Source of the DNA: Butyricimonas faecalis
GTDB taxonomy: Bacteria > Bacteroidota > Bacteroidia > Bacteroidales > Marinifilaceae
Direction of reading: 5' to 3'
DNA: 64,000 nucleotides
Assembly (NCBI RefSeq): GCF_003991565.1
Contig: NZ_CP032819.1
Span: forward strand, 3,038,001 to 3,102,000
The notes below the pieces were generated by a model that saw only the letters and a program-made list of their open reading frames with translations, had not been told where the DNA came from and searched no databases. Below are positions 17,643 through 26,480 of this stretch, one piece after another; position 1 is the stretch's first letter; each line of letters starts with the position of its first letter. A program made the position numbers and the translations under genes.

Positions 17643-19448
17643 ATGGCAGAAGATGAATTTGGCTTGAAAGAGAAAGTCAGTAAATTACCTACGACTCCGG
17701 GAGTGTATCAGTTTTTTGATGCAAATGGAGTAATTATATATATAGGTAAGGCTAAGAATCTGAAAAACAGAGTTTCATCTTATTTTGTAAAGACAAATCA
17801 GACCTCTAAAACAATGGTTTTAGTCCGTAAAATACGGGATTTGAAATACATTGTGGTTAATACAGAGGAAGATGCGCTATTGTTAGAGAATAATTTAATC
17901 AAGAAATACAAACCCCGGTATAATATTCTATTGAAGGATGATAAGACATACCCTTGGATTTGTATTACAAAAGAGGCTTTTCCACGAGTTTTCACTACTC
18001 GGAAATTTATTCGGAACGGGTCAGAATATTTTGGGCCTTATACTTCGGTTAAATATGCTAACACTTTGATTTCCTTGGTGAAATCGCTGTATAAATTGAG
18101 AACTTGTAATTTATCTCTCAATAAATCAGCTGTTTATAGCGGAAAATATAAAGTATGTTTGGAATATCATATTGGAAATTGTATGGGACCTTGTGTCGGG
18201 TACGTGCAAGAAGAGGAGTACATGGAATATATTGCACAAATCCGGAACATTTTAAAGGGAAATATTTCTTCCGTGATTGATCTCATGACCCGAAAAATGA
18301 AGGAATATACTATTTCTCTTCAATTCGAAAAGGCTCAGGAAATGAAGGAAGCAATAGAAGCATTGAGGTCTCATCAAGCGAAGTCCACGATAGTAAGTAC
18401 TTCGATAAATGATATTGATGTATTTTCTTATTTAGAAGACGAAAAATATGCCTATGTGAATTACTTGAGAATTGTTCATGGAGCTGTGAATCAAGTGCAT
18501 ACTATCGAATTGGAGAAAAAGTTGGATGAATCAAAGGAATCCTTACTTTCTTTTGCCATTTTTGAGATTCGCCAGTTGGTAAACAGTCGTTCCAAGGAGA
18601 TTCTGGTACCTTTCTATCCGGATGTATTGATGGAAGGAATGAATTATGCTATTCCGCAAAGGGGTGAAAAAAAGCAATTGTTGGAGTTATCCGAACGTAA
18701 CGTGAAATTCTTTAAAATGGATCGGGAACGTCAACGGGGATTACGTCGGCAGGATAGTAAATTGGATTTATTGAATACGATAAAAAATGATCTGAAATTA
18801 CCGCGATTACCTCACCGGATGGAATGTTTTGATAACTCTAATATACAGGGAACCAATCCTGTAGCCTCTTGTGTTGTTTTCATAGACGGTAAACCGGCAA
18901 AGCGGGAATACAGACGTTTCCACGTGAAAACTGTTATCGGGGCAAATGATTTTGCCTCTATGGAAGAGATTTTGTACCGTCGTTATCACCGGGTGCTTGA
19001 AGAGGGTGGGGAGCTGCCTGATCTGATTGTGGTGGATGGAGGAAAAGGGCAATTAAGTTCAGCCGTGGCTACATTGCGTAAATTGGATTTGTTGGAAAGA
19101 GTGCCTATCATCGGTTTGGCCAAGCAAATGGAAGAAATATATTACCCCGGAGATAAAGATCCTTATTTGTTAGCGAAAACTTCTGTGGCTTTAAAGACAT
19201 TAATGCATATTCGGGACGAGGCTCACCGTTTTGGTATCACTTTTCATCGTAAATTGCGAGAGAAAAAGCAGACAATCAGTGTGTTAAGTGAAATTAAAGG
19301 CATTGGTGAGAAAACAGAAGTATCTTTATTGCAATATTTTAAGTCTGTAAATGCTATAAAAGAGGCATCTCGTGAAGAGCTGGCAAAAGCCATCGGTCCG
19401 GCAAAAGGAAATGTCGTGTATGATTATTTTCATTCTGCTATGTCTTAA
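17643..19448 (+). CDS. uvrC: UvrABC excinuclease subunit C
   Basis: UvrC makes both incisions in nucleotide excision repair. The protein (601 aa) shows the N-terminal GIY-YIG nuclease (GVYQFF...VIIYIGKAKNLKNRV), a Cys-rich segment (KVCLEYHIGNCMGPCVGYV), the UVR helix pair that binds UvrB (EKAQEMKEAIEAL), the RNase H-like second nuclease (MECFDNSNIQGT, IVVDGGKGQL, HRFGITFHR) and the C-terminal helix-hairpin-helix (LSEIKGIGEKTEVSLLQYF). It is complete and unremarkable. The sigma-factor promoter box lies 9 bases after its stop. Confidence 0.97.
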   Translation: MAEDEFGLKEKVSKLPTTPGVYQFFDANGVIIYIGKAKNLKNRVSSYFVKTNQTSKTMVLVRKIRDLKYIVVNTEEDALLLENNLIKKYKPRYNILLKDDKTYPWICITKEAFPRVFTTRKFIRNGSEYFGPYTSVKYANTLISLVKSLYKLRTCNLSLNKSAVYSGKYKVCLEYHIGNCMGPCVGYVQEEEYMEYIAQIRNILKGNISSVIDLMTRKMKEYTISLQFEKAQEMKEAIEALRSHQAKSTIVSTSINDIDVFSYLEDEKYAYVNYLRIVHGAVNQVHTIELEKKLDESKESLLSFAIFEIRQLVNSRSKEILVPFYPDVLMEGMNYAIPQRGEKKQLLELSERNVKFFKMDRERQRGLRRQDSKLDLLNTIKNDLKLPRLPHRMECFDNSNIQGTNPVASCVVFIDGKPAKREYRRFHVKTVIGANDFASMEEILYRRYHRVLEEGGELPDLIVVDGGKGQLSSAVATLRKLDLLERVPIIGLAKQMEEIYYPGDKDPYLLAKTSVALKTLMHIRDEAHRFGITFHRKLREKKQTISVLSEIKGIGEKTEVSLLQYFKSVNAIKEASREELAKAIGPAKGNVVYDYFHSAMS

Positions 19449-19456
19449 TAATTTCG

Positions 19457-19464
19457 TATCTTTG
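19457..19464 (+). promoter_or_regulatory. promoter -7 box of sigma factor gene 1
   Basis: TATCTTTG matches the Bacteroidota -7 consensus TAnnTTTG. It lies 17 bases before the ATG at 19481, leaving a very short leader. No good -33 box is seen upstream, so strength is uncertain. The box argues against the in-frame GTG at 19466 as the start, because transcription would begin after it. Confidence 0.55.
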
Positions 19465-19480
19465 CGTGTATTTCAGTGTA

Positions 19481-20059
19481 ATGGATGAAAATAATATTCT
19501 GCTAGAAAGATTAAAGGCTAATGATGAGGCGGCTTATCAGGAGTTGTTTGAGATTTATTTCAAACAGTTACATCATTTTGCCGAACGAATGGTTTTTGAT
19601 TCCGAGGTTGCTCACGATTTAGTACAGGATGTATTCATCAGTTTATATGAAAATAGCAAGAAATTATCTGCTCGAAGTAATCTTTCGGGTTGGTTATTTG
19701 TATCCGTCCGTAATTCCTGTTTGAAATATTTGCGTGACCGGAAAGTTGAAGATCGTAGAAATGTTCTTTATGCAGAAGCTATGCTGCATTCTGAATCCAT
19801 GGAATGGATTGATGATGAAGAGTTATTAGAAAAGATTTATCTCGCGATAGAACATTTATCGGGTAAATGTCGTGAGATAGTTAAAATGCGATTGATCAAA
19901 GAAATGAAATATAGCGAAATTGCGTCGGAACTTTCAATTTCTGAAAATACAGCTAAAGTGCAAGTGCATAGGGCTATACTAAAGATAAAAGAACAATTGG
20001 CTGCTGATTCTGCTTTCTTTATTTTGCTTAATGCATACTTGGAATTTTTCCAAGAGTAG
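19481..20059 (+). CDS. ECF RNA polymerase sigma factor (FecI-like, Bacteroidota type)
   Basis: The protein (192 aa from the ATG at 19481) has sigma region 2 (AYQELFEIYFKQLHHFAERM, then VAHDLVQDVFISLYE) and region 4 (LSGKCREIVKMRLIKEMKYS, then EIASELSISENTAKVQVHRA), with no other domain. Such factors are held by a FecR-type anti-sigma protein, encoded 69 nt downstream here, and redirect polymerase to the SusC/SusD genes when the receptor is occupied (known for the family). It is the first gene of a five-gene locus ending with a thioredoxin-like protein. Confidence 0.93.
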   Translation: MDENNILLERLKANDEAAYQELFEIYFKQLHHFAERMVFDSEVAHDLVQDVFISLYENSKKLSARSNLSGWLFVSVRNSCLKYLRDRKVEDRRNVLYAEAMLHSESMEWIDDEELLEKIYLAIEHLSGKCREIVKMRLIKEMKYSEIASELSISENTAKVQVHRAILKIKEQLAADSAFFILLNAYLEFFQE

Positions 20060-20128
20060 AAAAAAAATCGAAATTATTTGTAAACCTTTTTGAGTTCTTG
20101 GGATTATATGTACAAATAAACTCAAGAA

Positions 20129-21277
20129 ATGGACTCGATAGATTGGATTATTATTAATAAAAGTCTTGATGGATCGTTAGATGATCAGGAATCGAAAATG
20201 CTATCAGATTGGTTAGCCGAATCGGCGGAACATCGTGCGTTATACCAGAAAATAAAGGCTTATGATTCGTATTCACTTAGTGATGAAAAATTTGAGCGAT
20301 GGAGGTCAGAATATACGGATGTATTGTCTCGCTTAAAACAGCGTCGAAATAGAAGGCTTGTGCGTCGGAAAATCCTTGTATCCACTTCGGTGGCAGCTGT
20401 TGTTGCTGTTGTCGCGTTATTTACCTTGTTTTTGAATTATCCGGAACCTGGCTCTGTAAATTTGAATGAAAGCGGCGAGCATTCGAAAGTTCAATTACAA
20501 CTTGCAAATGGTCATTGGTTAGACCTGGATACGATTAAAGAGAATCGTTTGATGGGAATGGATCATGTGAATGTTTCATCCGGAAACAAGACATTGACCT
20601 ATCAACATGCTGATAATTTGCAGCAAATGGAGTATAACATATTGAAAACAGAAAGGGGAGGAGAATGGAACGTGACGCTGGAAGATGGAACTAAGGTTTA
20701 TTTGAATTCCTCGTCAACATTGAAATACCCGGTTTCTTTTGCAGGTGAAAGTCGCGAAGTATTTCTTGAAGGAGAGGCTTATTTTGAAGTGACGCATGAT
20801 CCAAATAAACCATTCATTGTCAAAACAAATGATATGAATATTTTAGTCCGGGGAACTTCTTTCAATATAAATGCTTATCCGGATTATAAAATTGTCAGGA
20901 CAACACTTGTTAACGGGAAAATTGAAGTAGAATGTTCCGGTAATACCCATACGATTCTTCCGGGACAACAAATTGTTTTCGAGAAAGAGACAAAATCAGT
21001 AAAGATACAGGAAGTTGACACGGAATTATATACATCCTGGAAAAATGGTTTTTATAAATTCAATGAGACGAGACTTGAAGATATATTGGCGATGTTGTCG
21101 TTGTGGTACGATGTGGATGTGATCTATGCTGATGAATCAGTTAAAGATCTGAGTTTCACAAGTTCAGGTAAGATGGCCCGTTATGACAATCTCATGAATC
21201 TGTTAAAGAAATTCGAATACACCAATAATGTTACGTTTGAATTGAATGGTAAGAAGTTAACCGTTAGGAAAAAATAA
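20129..21277 (+). CDS. FecR-family anti-sigma factor
   Basis: This 382-aa inner-membrane protein has an N-terminal cytoplasmic part (about residues 1-75) that should bind the upstream sigma factor, one membrane helix (around SVAAVVAVVALFTLFLN), a periplasmic FecR domain (WNVTLEDGTKVYLNSSSTLK, FLEGEAYFEVTHD) and a C-terminal DUF4974 domain (ETRLEDILAMLSLWYDVDV) that senses the TonB-dependent receptor. Complete. It couples SusC1 signalling, through the receptor's STN domain, to the sigma factor. Confidence 0.93.
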   Translation: MDSIDWIIINKSLDGSLDDQESKMLSDWLAESAEHRALYQKIKAYDSYSLSDEKFERWRSEYTDVLSRLKQRRNRRLVRRKILVSTSVAAVVAVVALFTLFLNYPEPGSVNLNESGEHSKVQLQLANGHWLDLDTIKENRLMGMDHVNVSSGNKTLTYQHADNLQQMEYNILKTERGGEWNVTLEDGTKVYLNSSSTLKYPVSFAGESREVFLEGEAYFEVTHDPNKPFIVKTNDMNILVRGTSFNINAYPDYKIVRTTLVNGKIEVECSGNTHTILPGQQIVFEKETKSVKIQEVDTELYTSWKNGFYKFNETRLEDILAMLSLWYDVDVIYADESVKDLSFTSSGKMARYDNLMNLLKKFEYTNNVTFELNGKKLTVRKK

Positions 21278-21278
21278 A

Positions 21279-21347
21279 CTTGCTAAGGGTGCATCCTTAG
21301 CAAGCTAAACCTGCAAAATAGCTTAAATGGTAGTGAGACTATTTTGC
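21279..21347 (+). promoter_or_regulatory. two-hairpin leader of susC gene 1
   Basis: Hairpin A: a perfect 10-bp stem CTTGCTAAGG (21279-21288) with CCTTAGCAAG (21295-21304), 6-nt loop. Hairpin B: a perfect 9-bp stem GCAAAATAG (21313-21321) with CTATTTTGC (21339-21347), 17-nt loop. Neither is followed by a T-run, so simple termination is unlikely. The SusC start is 28 nt further on. The same two-hairpin plan precedes the second SusC gene with unrelated sequence. Confidence 0.75.
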
Positions 21348-21375
21348 TAAATAGTAATAATTAAAAAACAAAGTT

Positions 21376-24300
21376 ATGAAAAAAAAGCGAACCAAGAAAA
21401 GGTTGACGGATGAATTGAGTGTCCGGAAATTTTTAATTAAAATGAAATTGCCACTTTTTTTATTGATGATTTTATTTTTATCAGTAAATGGGGTTGCTTT
21501 TTCTCAAACAGCTAAAATCTCAGTTAATTTTACAGAAACTCCACTTTCAGAAGTTTTTGCAGCATTGGGAAAACAGAGTAAAATGGTTTTCCTGTATGAC
21601 CATAAATTGATTGAATCTAAAGGAAAAGTTTCTTTAAAGGCTGACAATCAGGAATTAGAAAAGGTGTTGAAAGAATTTTTACCCCCATTGGGGTTGACAT
21701 ACATTTTCGAAGATAGCGTTGTTGTCGTTCGGAAAGCTCCTGCTGATCGTCCTGTGAAAGCGGTAAGAATGATTACAGGTGTCGTAACGGACGAAACAGG
21801 ACAACCCTTGCCGGGAGTTCACGTGGTGATTAAAGGTACACATAAGGGCATCGCGACGGATGTTAACGGAAAGTTTAGTGTTGCGGTTGAAGATGGTACG
21901 AAACCGGTATTTGTTCTTTCGTTTGTGGGAATGGAACCTTTGGAATTGAAAGTTTCGGAAAAAGATAACTATAAAGTGATTTTAAGTACGAAATTACAAA
22001 AGTTTGATGATGTGATCGTTACTGGTTACCAAACGATTTCCAGGGAAAGAAGTGCAGGTTCATATTCGAGGGTTTCAGGTGAAGAAGTATCTAAAAAGGC
22101 GAACCTGACGGGGAATATTCTTGAAACTCTTGAAGGACTGACTCCCGGATTAAGTGTAAATTACGGGATTGGAGAGGACAAGTTCTTGATCCGGGGAACG
22201 ACGTCGATTAATTCGTCAACAGAACCACTGATCGTGGTCGATGGAGTTGCATTAGAGGAGGGGAATATCGAGGAACTTATAAACAGTAACGATATAGAGA
22301 GCGTGACTTTCCTTAAAGATGCGACTTCTGCTTCGATCTGGGGAGCTAGAGCTGCAAATGGGGTAATCGTGATAACTACGAAATCGGGTAAAACCGGAGA
22401 TCATCGTTTAAAAATTACTTATGACGGTTCATTTACTTACAAGGGGCTTCCTGATTTTGGATATAAGGGACTTATGAGTAGCGAACAGATTATCCAGTCT
22501 GCAAAGGAGATTTTTGATCCGGAGGCTTATCCATGGGCAACGGTAACTACCAAAAATGGGGGAGCTTTAGTTTATCCGCATGAAATACCGTTATATCAGT
22601 ATGCTAATAATGAGATAGACGAGGCTGAACGGGATCGGCAGCTTGAGGCATTAGCCAAGTTGGACAATCGTTCACAAATTGAAAAATACTTGTTGCAGCC
22701 GGCTTTATTCACGAAGCATACAATATCATTTTCGGGTGCAGCCAATAATATTTATTCCATCTATGGATCGGTTGGTTACGAGTATAACCAGAGTACCGAA
22801 CGGGCAAATACCAACAAGATCATGCTCAATTTCAAGCATAATATACAGTTGAAAAAATGGTTGAAAATTGATTTGACAACGAATCTTTCCGTGCAAAATG
22901 TAAAAACAGGTCTCATGCCGGCATACACGAATGTAAATACGATTTTACCTTACGAAATGTTGGCAGATGAAGAAGGAAACCCGATCGATCATTCCCACAC
23001 GATTTTTTATAAAGATTATCAAGATGAGCTTGAAACAAAGAGTCTTCTCGATTTAAGCTATGTCCCTTTGAATGATATGAAGGAAGGGTTTAATAAGTCA
23101 AAATCGGTGAATGGTCGTGTAAATTTGGGTATTGCTATAAATTTGGTTAAGGGATTAAAATATGAAGGACGTTTCCAGTACCAGCAAAATTATAGCAAGA
23201 GCGAGTTATTTTACAGCCAAAATTCATCGCTGGTTAGAATAGAGTTAGCAAGATTCACAAAACCGGCTAATCCGCCTTCAACCACGGCTCCTACTTATTA
23301 TCTGCCCACTACCGGAGGACGATACACCCTTGCCAATGTTGACGGGATAAACTGGACGATTCGAAATCAATTTAATTATGACCGTGTTTTCGGTAAGGAT
23401 AAACAACAAATAACAGCGATCCTTGGAATGGAAATACAGTCAGGAGTATCTACTTCCAATTCAAATACACGACGGGGATATGATCCGCAATCACAGACTT
23501 ACCAAGCGTATGATGAAAAGGAACTTGCCACGAATGGAATTTCAGGTGCCGTGTACACTAATTTCGGAACACCCCGTAATACATTGGTGACGAAAATGTT
23601 TTCTCAAAGTGAAACGGAAAAACGGTTTGTTTCTTTTTATTCGAATGTTGCGTACACTTACAATAGTAAATACACGTTGAATGGGAGTATTCGGGTAGAT
23701 CAGTCAAATTTATACGGGAGTGATCCGAGCGTCCAGTTTAAACCTATATGGTCTCTTGGTGTGGCTTGGAACTTGAAGAGGGAAAGTTTTATGGATCAGG
23801 TTGATTTCCTGAATCGCTTGGATTTTCGGTTTAGTTATGGTTTGGGAGGAAATTCTCCAAAGCCGGGCAAGGGAGGACCTTATAACTTGTTGAGTGCAAG
23901 AGCTAATTCTATGTTTGCAGGATTGGGTATAGGTTATGACATCATGTATCCGGCAAATGATAAGATTCATTGGGAAAGGACTCGGACTATAAATGGCGGG
24001 ATAGATGTGGCCATGTTTAACAACCGGATTACAGCATCAATAGACGTGTACCATAAACTGACAACAGATTTGTTAGCAACGAAGCCGACGGATCAGACGT
24101 TGGGATGGGAGAGTTTTTATACCAATTTCGGGGATATGAAAAACCAGGGATTTGAAGTATCTCTTCGGACGAAGAATATCTTCTCCCGGAATTTTAGTTG
24201 GTCAACCGTGTTGACGATGACGAATAACCGTAATAAAGTTCTGAAACTCAATCTTGATGGTGCAATGACCGCAAGTAAAAAGGTGTACATGGACTATATT

Positions 24301-24969
24301 GAAGATTATGCAGGCAATAGCTTGTTTGCATATCGGTGGGCAGGTTTGAGTGAGGAAGGAAACCCTCAAGTTTTCAACGCGGAAGGAGAAATAATCGGTG
24401 ATTATCAAGATGAATCTTTGACCGAGAATGCCGTGAAGTTTATGGGTGTTACCCAGCCGAAATGGTATGGCGCATTGACGAACAACTTTTCTTACAAGGG
24501 GTTTGACTTTTCGTTTATGCTCGTGTATAACTTTGGTCACAAGATGCGTCGTGATGTAAATAATTTTTGGTACGGGCGATTGACACATAATGTAAGCAAG
24601 AAGTTTTTAGATCGTTGGCGGGAACCTGGTGATGAGAAATACACGGATGTACCGAAATATGTTTCGAAAACGGTTGAAAATAAAACGAAGTCTCGGAACA
24701 TTACCTTTTATGAATTAGCGGATATTAATGTTTTGGATGCGTCCTATGTCAAATTACGGGATATTACATTATCATACTCTCTGCCTAAAAGTTTGTGTGA
24801 CAAACTATTCATGGATAGAATCACGTTACGGGCACAGGCCTCTAATTTATTCCTGATAGCGGCAAATAACGATGGGATAGACCCTGAATATCACCACTAC
24901 AGAAGTGGGTTACGCGGGACAAAATACGGTCCGTCGTGGTCATTCGGACTTACTATTAACTTTAAATAA
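21376..24969 (+). CDS. SusC/RagA TonB-linked outer-membrane receptor with STN signalling domain
   Basis: The protein (1197 aa) has a long basic N-terminus before the signal helix (residues ~25-48), an STN domain (FTETPLSEVFAALGKQSKMV) that signals to FecR, a carboxypeptidase-regulatory-like beta sandwich (ITGVVTDETGQPLPGVHVVI), a plug domain (FLIRGTTSINSSTEPLIVVD, GVALEEG) and a 22-strand barrel ending in SFGLTINFK. With the SusD lipoprotein encoded 8 nt downstream it should form a lidded importer powered by TonB. No enzyme for glycans or proteins is encoded in the locus, so the substrate is unknown. The STN domain, upstream sigma/FecR pair and two-hairpin leader indicate substrate-induced expression. 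Confidence 0.95.
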   Translation: MKKKRTKKRLTDELSVRKFLIKMKLPLFLLMILFLSVNGVAFSQTAKISVNFTETPLSEVFAALGKQSKMVFLYDHKLIESKGKVSLKADNQELEKVLKEFLPPLGLTYIFEDSVVVVRKAPADRPVKAVRMITGVVTDETGQPLPGVHVVIKGTHKGIATDVNGKFSVAVEDGTKPVFVLSFVGMEPLELKVSEKDNYKVILSTKLQKFDDVIVTGYQTISRERSAGSYSRVSGEEVSKKANLTGNILETLEGLTPGLSVNYGIGEDKFLIRGTTSINSSTEPLIVVDGVALEEGNIEELINSNDIESVTFLKDATSASIWGARAANGVIVITTKSGKTGDHRLKITYDGSFTYKGLPDFGYKGLMSSEQIIQSAKEIFDPEAYPWATVTTKNGGALVYPHEIPLYQYANNEIDEAERDRQLEALAKLDNRSQIEKYLLQPALFTKHTISFSGAANNIYSIYGSVGYEYNQSTERANTNKIMLNFKHNIQLKKWLKIDLTTNLSVQNVKTGLMPAYTNVNTILPYEMLADEEGNPIDHSHTIFYKDYQDELETKSLLDLSYVPLNDMKEGFNKSKSVNGRVNLGIAINLVKGLKYEGRFQYQQNYSKSELFYSQNSSLVRIELARFTKPANPPSTTAPTYYLPTTGGRYTLANVDGINWTIRNQFNYDRVFGKDKQQITAILGMEIQSGVSTSNSNTRRGYDPQSQTYQAYDEKELATNGISGAVYTNFGTPRNTLVTKMFSQSETEKRFVSFYSNVAYTYNSKYTLNGSIRVDQSNLYGSDPSVQFKPIWSLGVAWNLKRESFMDQVDFLNRLDFRFSYGLGGNSPKPGKGGPYNLLSARANSMFAGLGIGYDIMYPANDKIHWERTRTINGGIDVAMFNNRITASIDVYHKLTTDLLATKPTDQTLGWESFYTNFGDMKNQGFEVSLRTKNIFSRNFSWSTVLTMTNNRNKVLKLNLDGAMTASKKVYMDYIEDYAGNSLFAYRWAGLSEEGNPQVFNAEGEIIGDYQDESLTENAVKFMGVTQPKWYGALTNNFSYKGFDFSFMLVYNFGHKMRRDVNNFWYGRLTHNVSKKFLDRWREPGDEKYTDVPKYVSKTVENKTKSRNITFYELADINVLDASYVKLRDITLSYSLPKSLCDKLFMDRITLRAQASNLFLIAANNDGIDPEYHHYRSGLRGTKYGPSWSFGLTINFK

Positions 24970-24977
24970 GGTTGACG

Positions 24978-26468
24978 ATGAAATGTAATCATGTATATCA
25001 CGGATTGGCAACTATATTGAGTGTTGTCTTGTTGCTTGGAGGTTGTAAGGATTTCCTTGATGTAAAACCTAAAGGAAAAGATATTCCGGAAACAATCGAA
25101 CACTATAACGGAATGTTCAATAGTACGAATCTGACTTCTGTAACCTATACTCAAGTGACGGAACTCGGGACGAAATTAGGCGTGAGTACCCTGTACAATA
25201 TTTTTATGGGAGATGAACTCACGGCGACACAAACTTCGATTTCTGAACTTGATTTCAAAATGAATCAGGCGTATCAATGGGAGGGAAAGATTTTCGGTGA
25301 AGAAGATGATGTTTGTGAATGGGCGACGATGTATCAGCAAATCTACACGTTTAATGTTATCATTAATAACGTGATGGATGCATCGGGTGGAACGAATAAA
25401 CGGAAGTTGGAACTCCAAGCTGAAGCACGGGTGAATAGGGCTTTTAGATATCTGATACTTGCCCAATATTTTGGAAAACCATATAATGAATCAACGGCTG
25501 GCACTGATTTGTGTGTTCCTCTTGTTGTAGAGGATGATATGAATTTGAAAAATCTGAAACGGAATACAGTTCAGGAAGTGTATAATTTTATCATTAAGGA
25601 ATTGGAAGAATCTTGTCCCAATTTGGTGGAATCAACGAATCATCCGTTACGAATTTACCAATGTGCAGGATGGTTTTTCTTGGGTAAGGCTTATTGGGTT
25701 AAAGGAGATTACGAGAATGCAAGAATCGCCTTGGAGAAAGCACTTAAATCTTCTGAAATAAATACCACCGGTATCACTTTGTGGGATTACAACCAAATGT
25801 TAAGTGAATGGGGATATAATTCCGCTAAGCCTTACGCGTGGACTTCCGGTTTCCCGGCTAATAACACAGGGGCTAACAAAGAGGTGGTTTACAACTATCA
25901 GTATGCGATCTCTTCAATTTCCAGTGCAACGGGGCAACCCAAATTATTTGTAAAGGAAAAATACATGGATCTGTACGAGCAGGATGATCTTCGAAGAAAC
26001 TTTTTTTCGAATAAAACGAGGACCGGGGCCGCTATGGAGGGATATAGGAGATTACCTTGCAGGACAGTCTTTAATTTAGGTGTTGAAATGCCTGATCTGT
26101 ATTTAATGCTGATAGAGTGTCAGGCCCGCTCAACGAATCAGGCCTTGCAAGATGAGGCTCGGGTAAATCTTGAAGAATTTCGACGCCACCGGATGCCTCA
26201 GGAAGCTGCGGTGATTCCTGCCGATATAACTTCTCAGGAAAAACTTATTCGCTTTGTCGTGGAAGAGCGATTGCGGGAATATATGATGACCGGCATACGC
26301 TGGTTTGATATGAGAAGATTGTGGAATGACCCTCTTTTTCAAGATTGGAAAGCCGAATATACACATACCGATGGGGAAAGTTCTTATACGCTGACAGAAG
26401 ATCGGCTTGTTTATCAAATTCCACCGAAAATACTTGTATTTAACTCGGATTGGCAGAATAATAAATAA
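24978..26468 (+). CDS. SusD/RagB-type surface lipoprotein
   Basis: The protein (about 496 aa from the ATG at 24978; an in-frame TTG at 24972 is less likely) has the lipobox LLGGCKDFLDV, then SusD-type TPR helices (VNRAFRYLILAQYFG, FFLGKAYWVKGDYENARIAL) and a conserved C-terminus (EERLREYMMTGIRWFDMRRL). It forms the substrate-capturing lid over the preceding SusC barrel. The spacing between the two genes is 8 nt, so they are co-transcribed. Complete; substrate unknown. Confidence 0.94.
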   Translation: MKCNHVYHGLATILSVVLLLGGCKDFLDVKPKGKDIPETIEHYNGMFNSTNLTSVTYTQVTELGTKLGVSTLYNIFMGDELTATQTSISELDFKMNQAYQWEGKIFGEEDDVCEWATMYQQIYTFNVIINNVMDASGGTNKRKLELQAEARVNRAFRYLILAQYFGKPYNESTAGTDLCVPLVVEDDMNLKNLKRNTVQEVYNFIIKELEESCPNLVESTNHPLRIYQCAGWFFLGKAYWVKGDYENARIALEKALKSSEINTTGITLWDYNQMLSEWGYNSAKPYAWTSGFPANNTGANKEVVYNYQYAISSISSATGQPKLFVKEKYMDLYEQDDLRRNFFSNKTRTGAAMEGYRRLPCRTVFNLGVEMPDLYLMLIECQARSTNQALQDEARVNLEEFRRHRMPQEAAVIPADITSQEKLIRFVVEERLREYMMTGIRWFDMRRLWNDPLFQDWKAEYTHTDGESSYTLTEDRLVYQIPPKILVFNSDWQNNK

Positions 26469-26480
26469 CAATAAATATTG

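Noticed and set aside
18916-18931. GTTTCCACGTGAAAAC inside uvrC as a second parS site
   Set aside because: The arms are shifted by one base relative to the parS consensus around CACGTG, and it lies in conserved coding sequence.
21325-21335. TGGTAGTGAGA near susC gene 1 as a third copy of the GGTAGTGATCCGG element
   Set aside because: Only the first seven bases match, with no 11-bp repeats or matching hairpin beside it.
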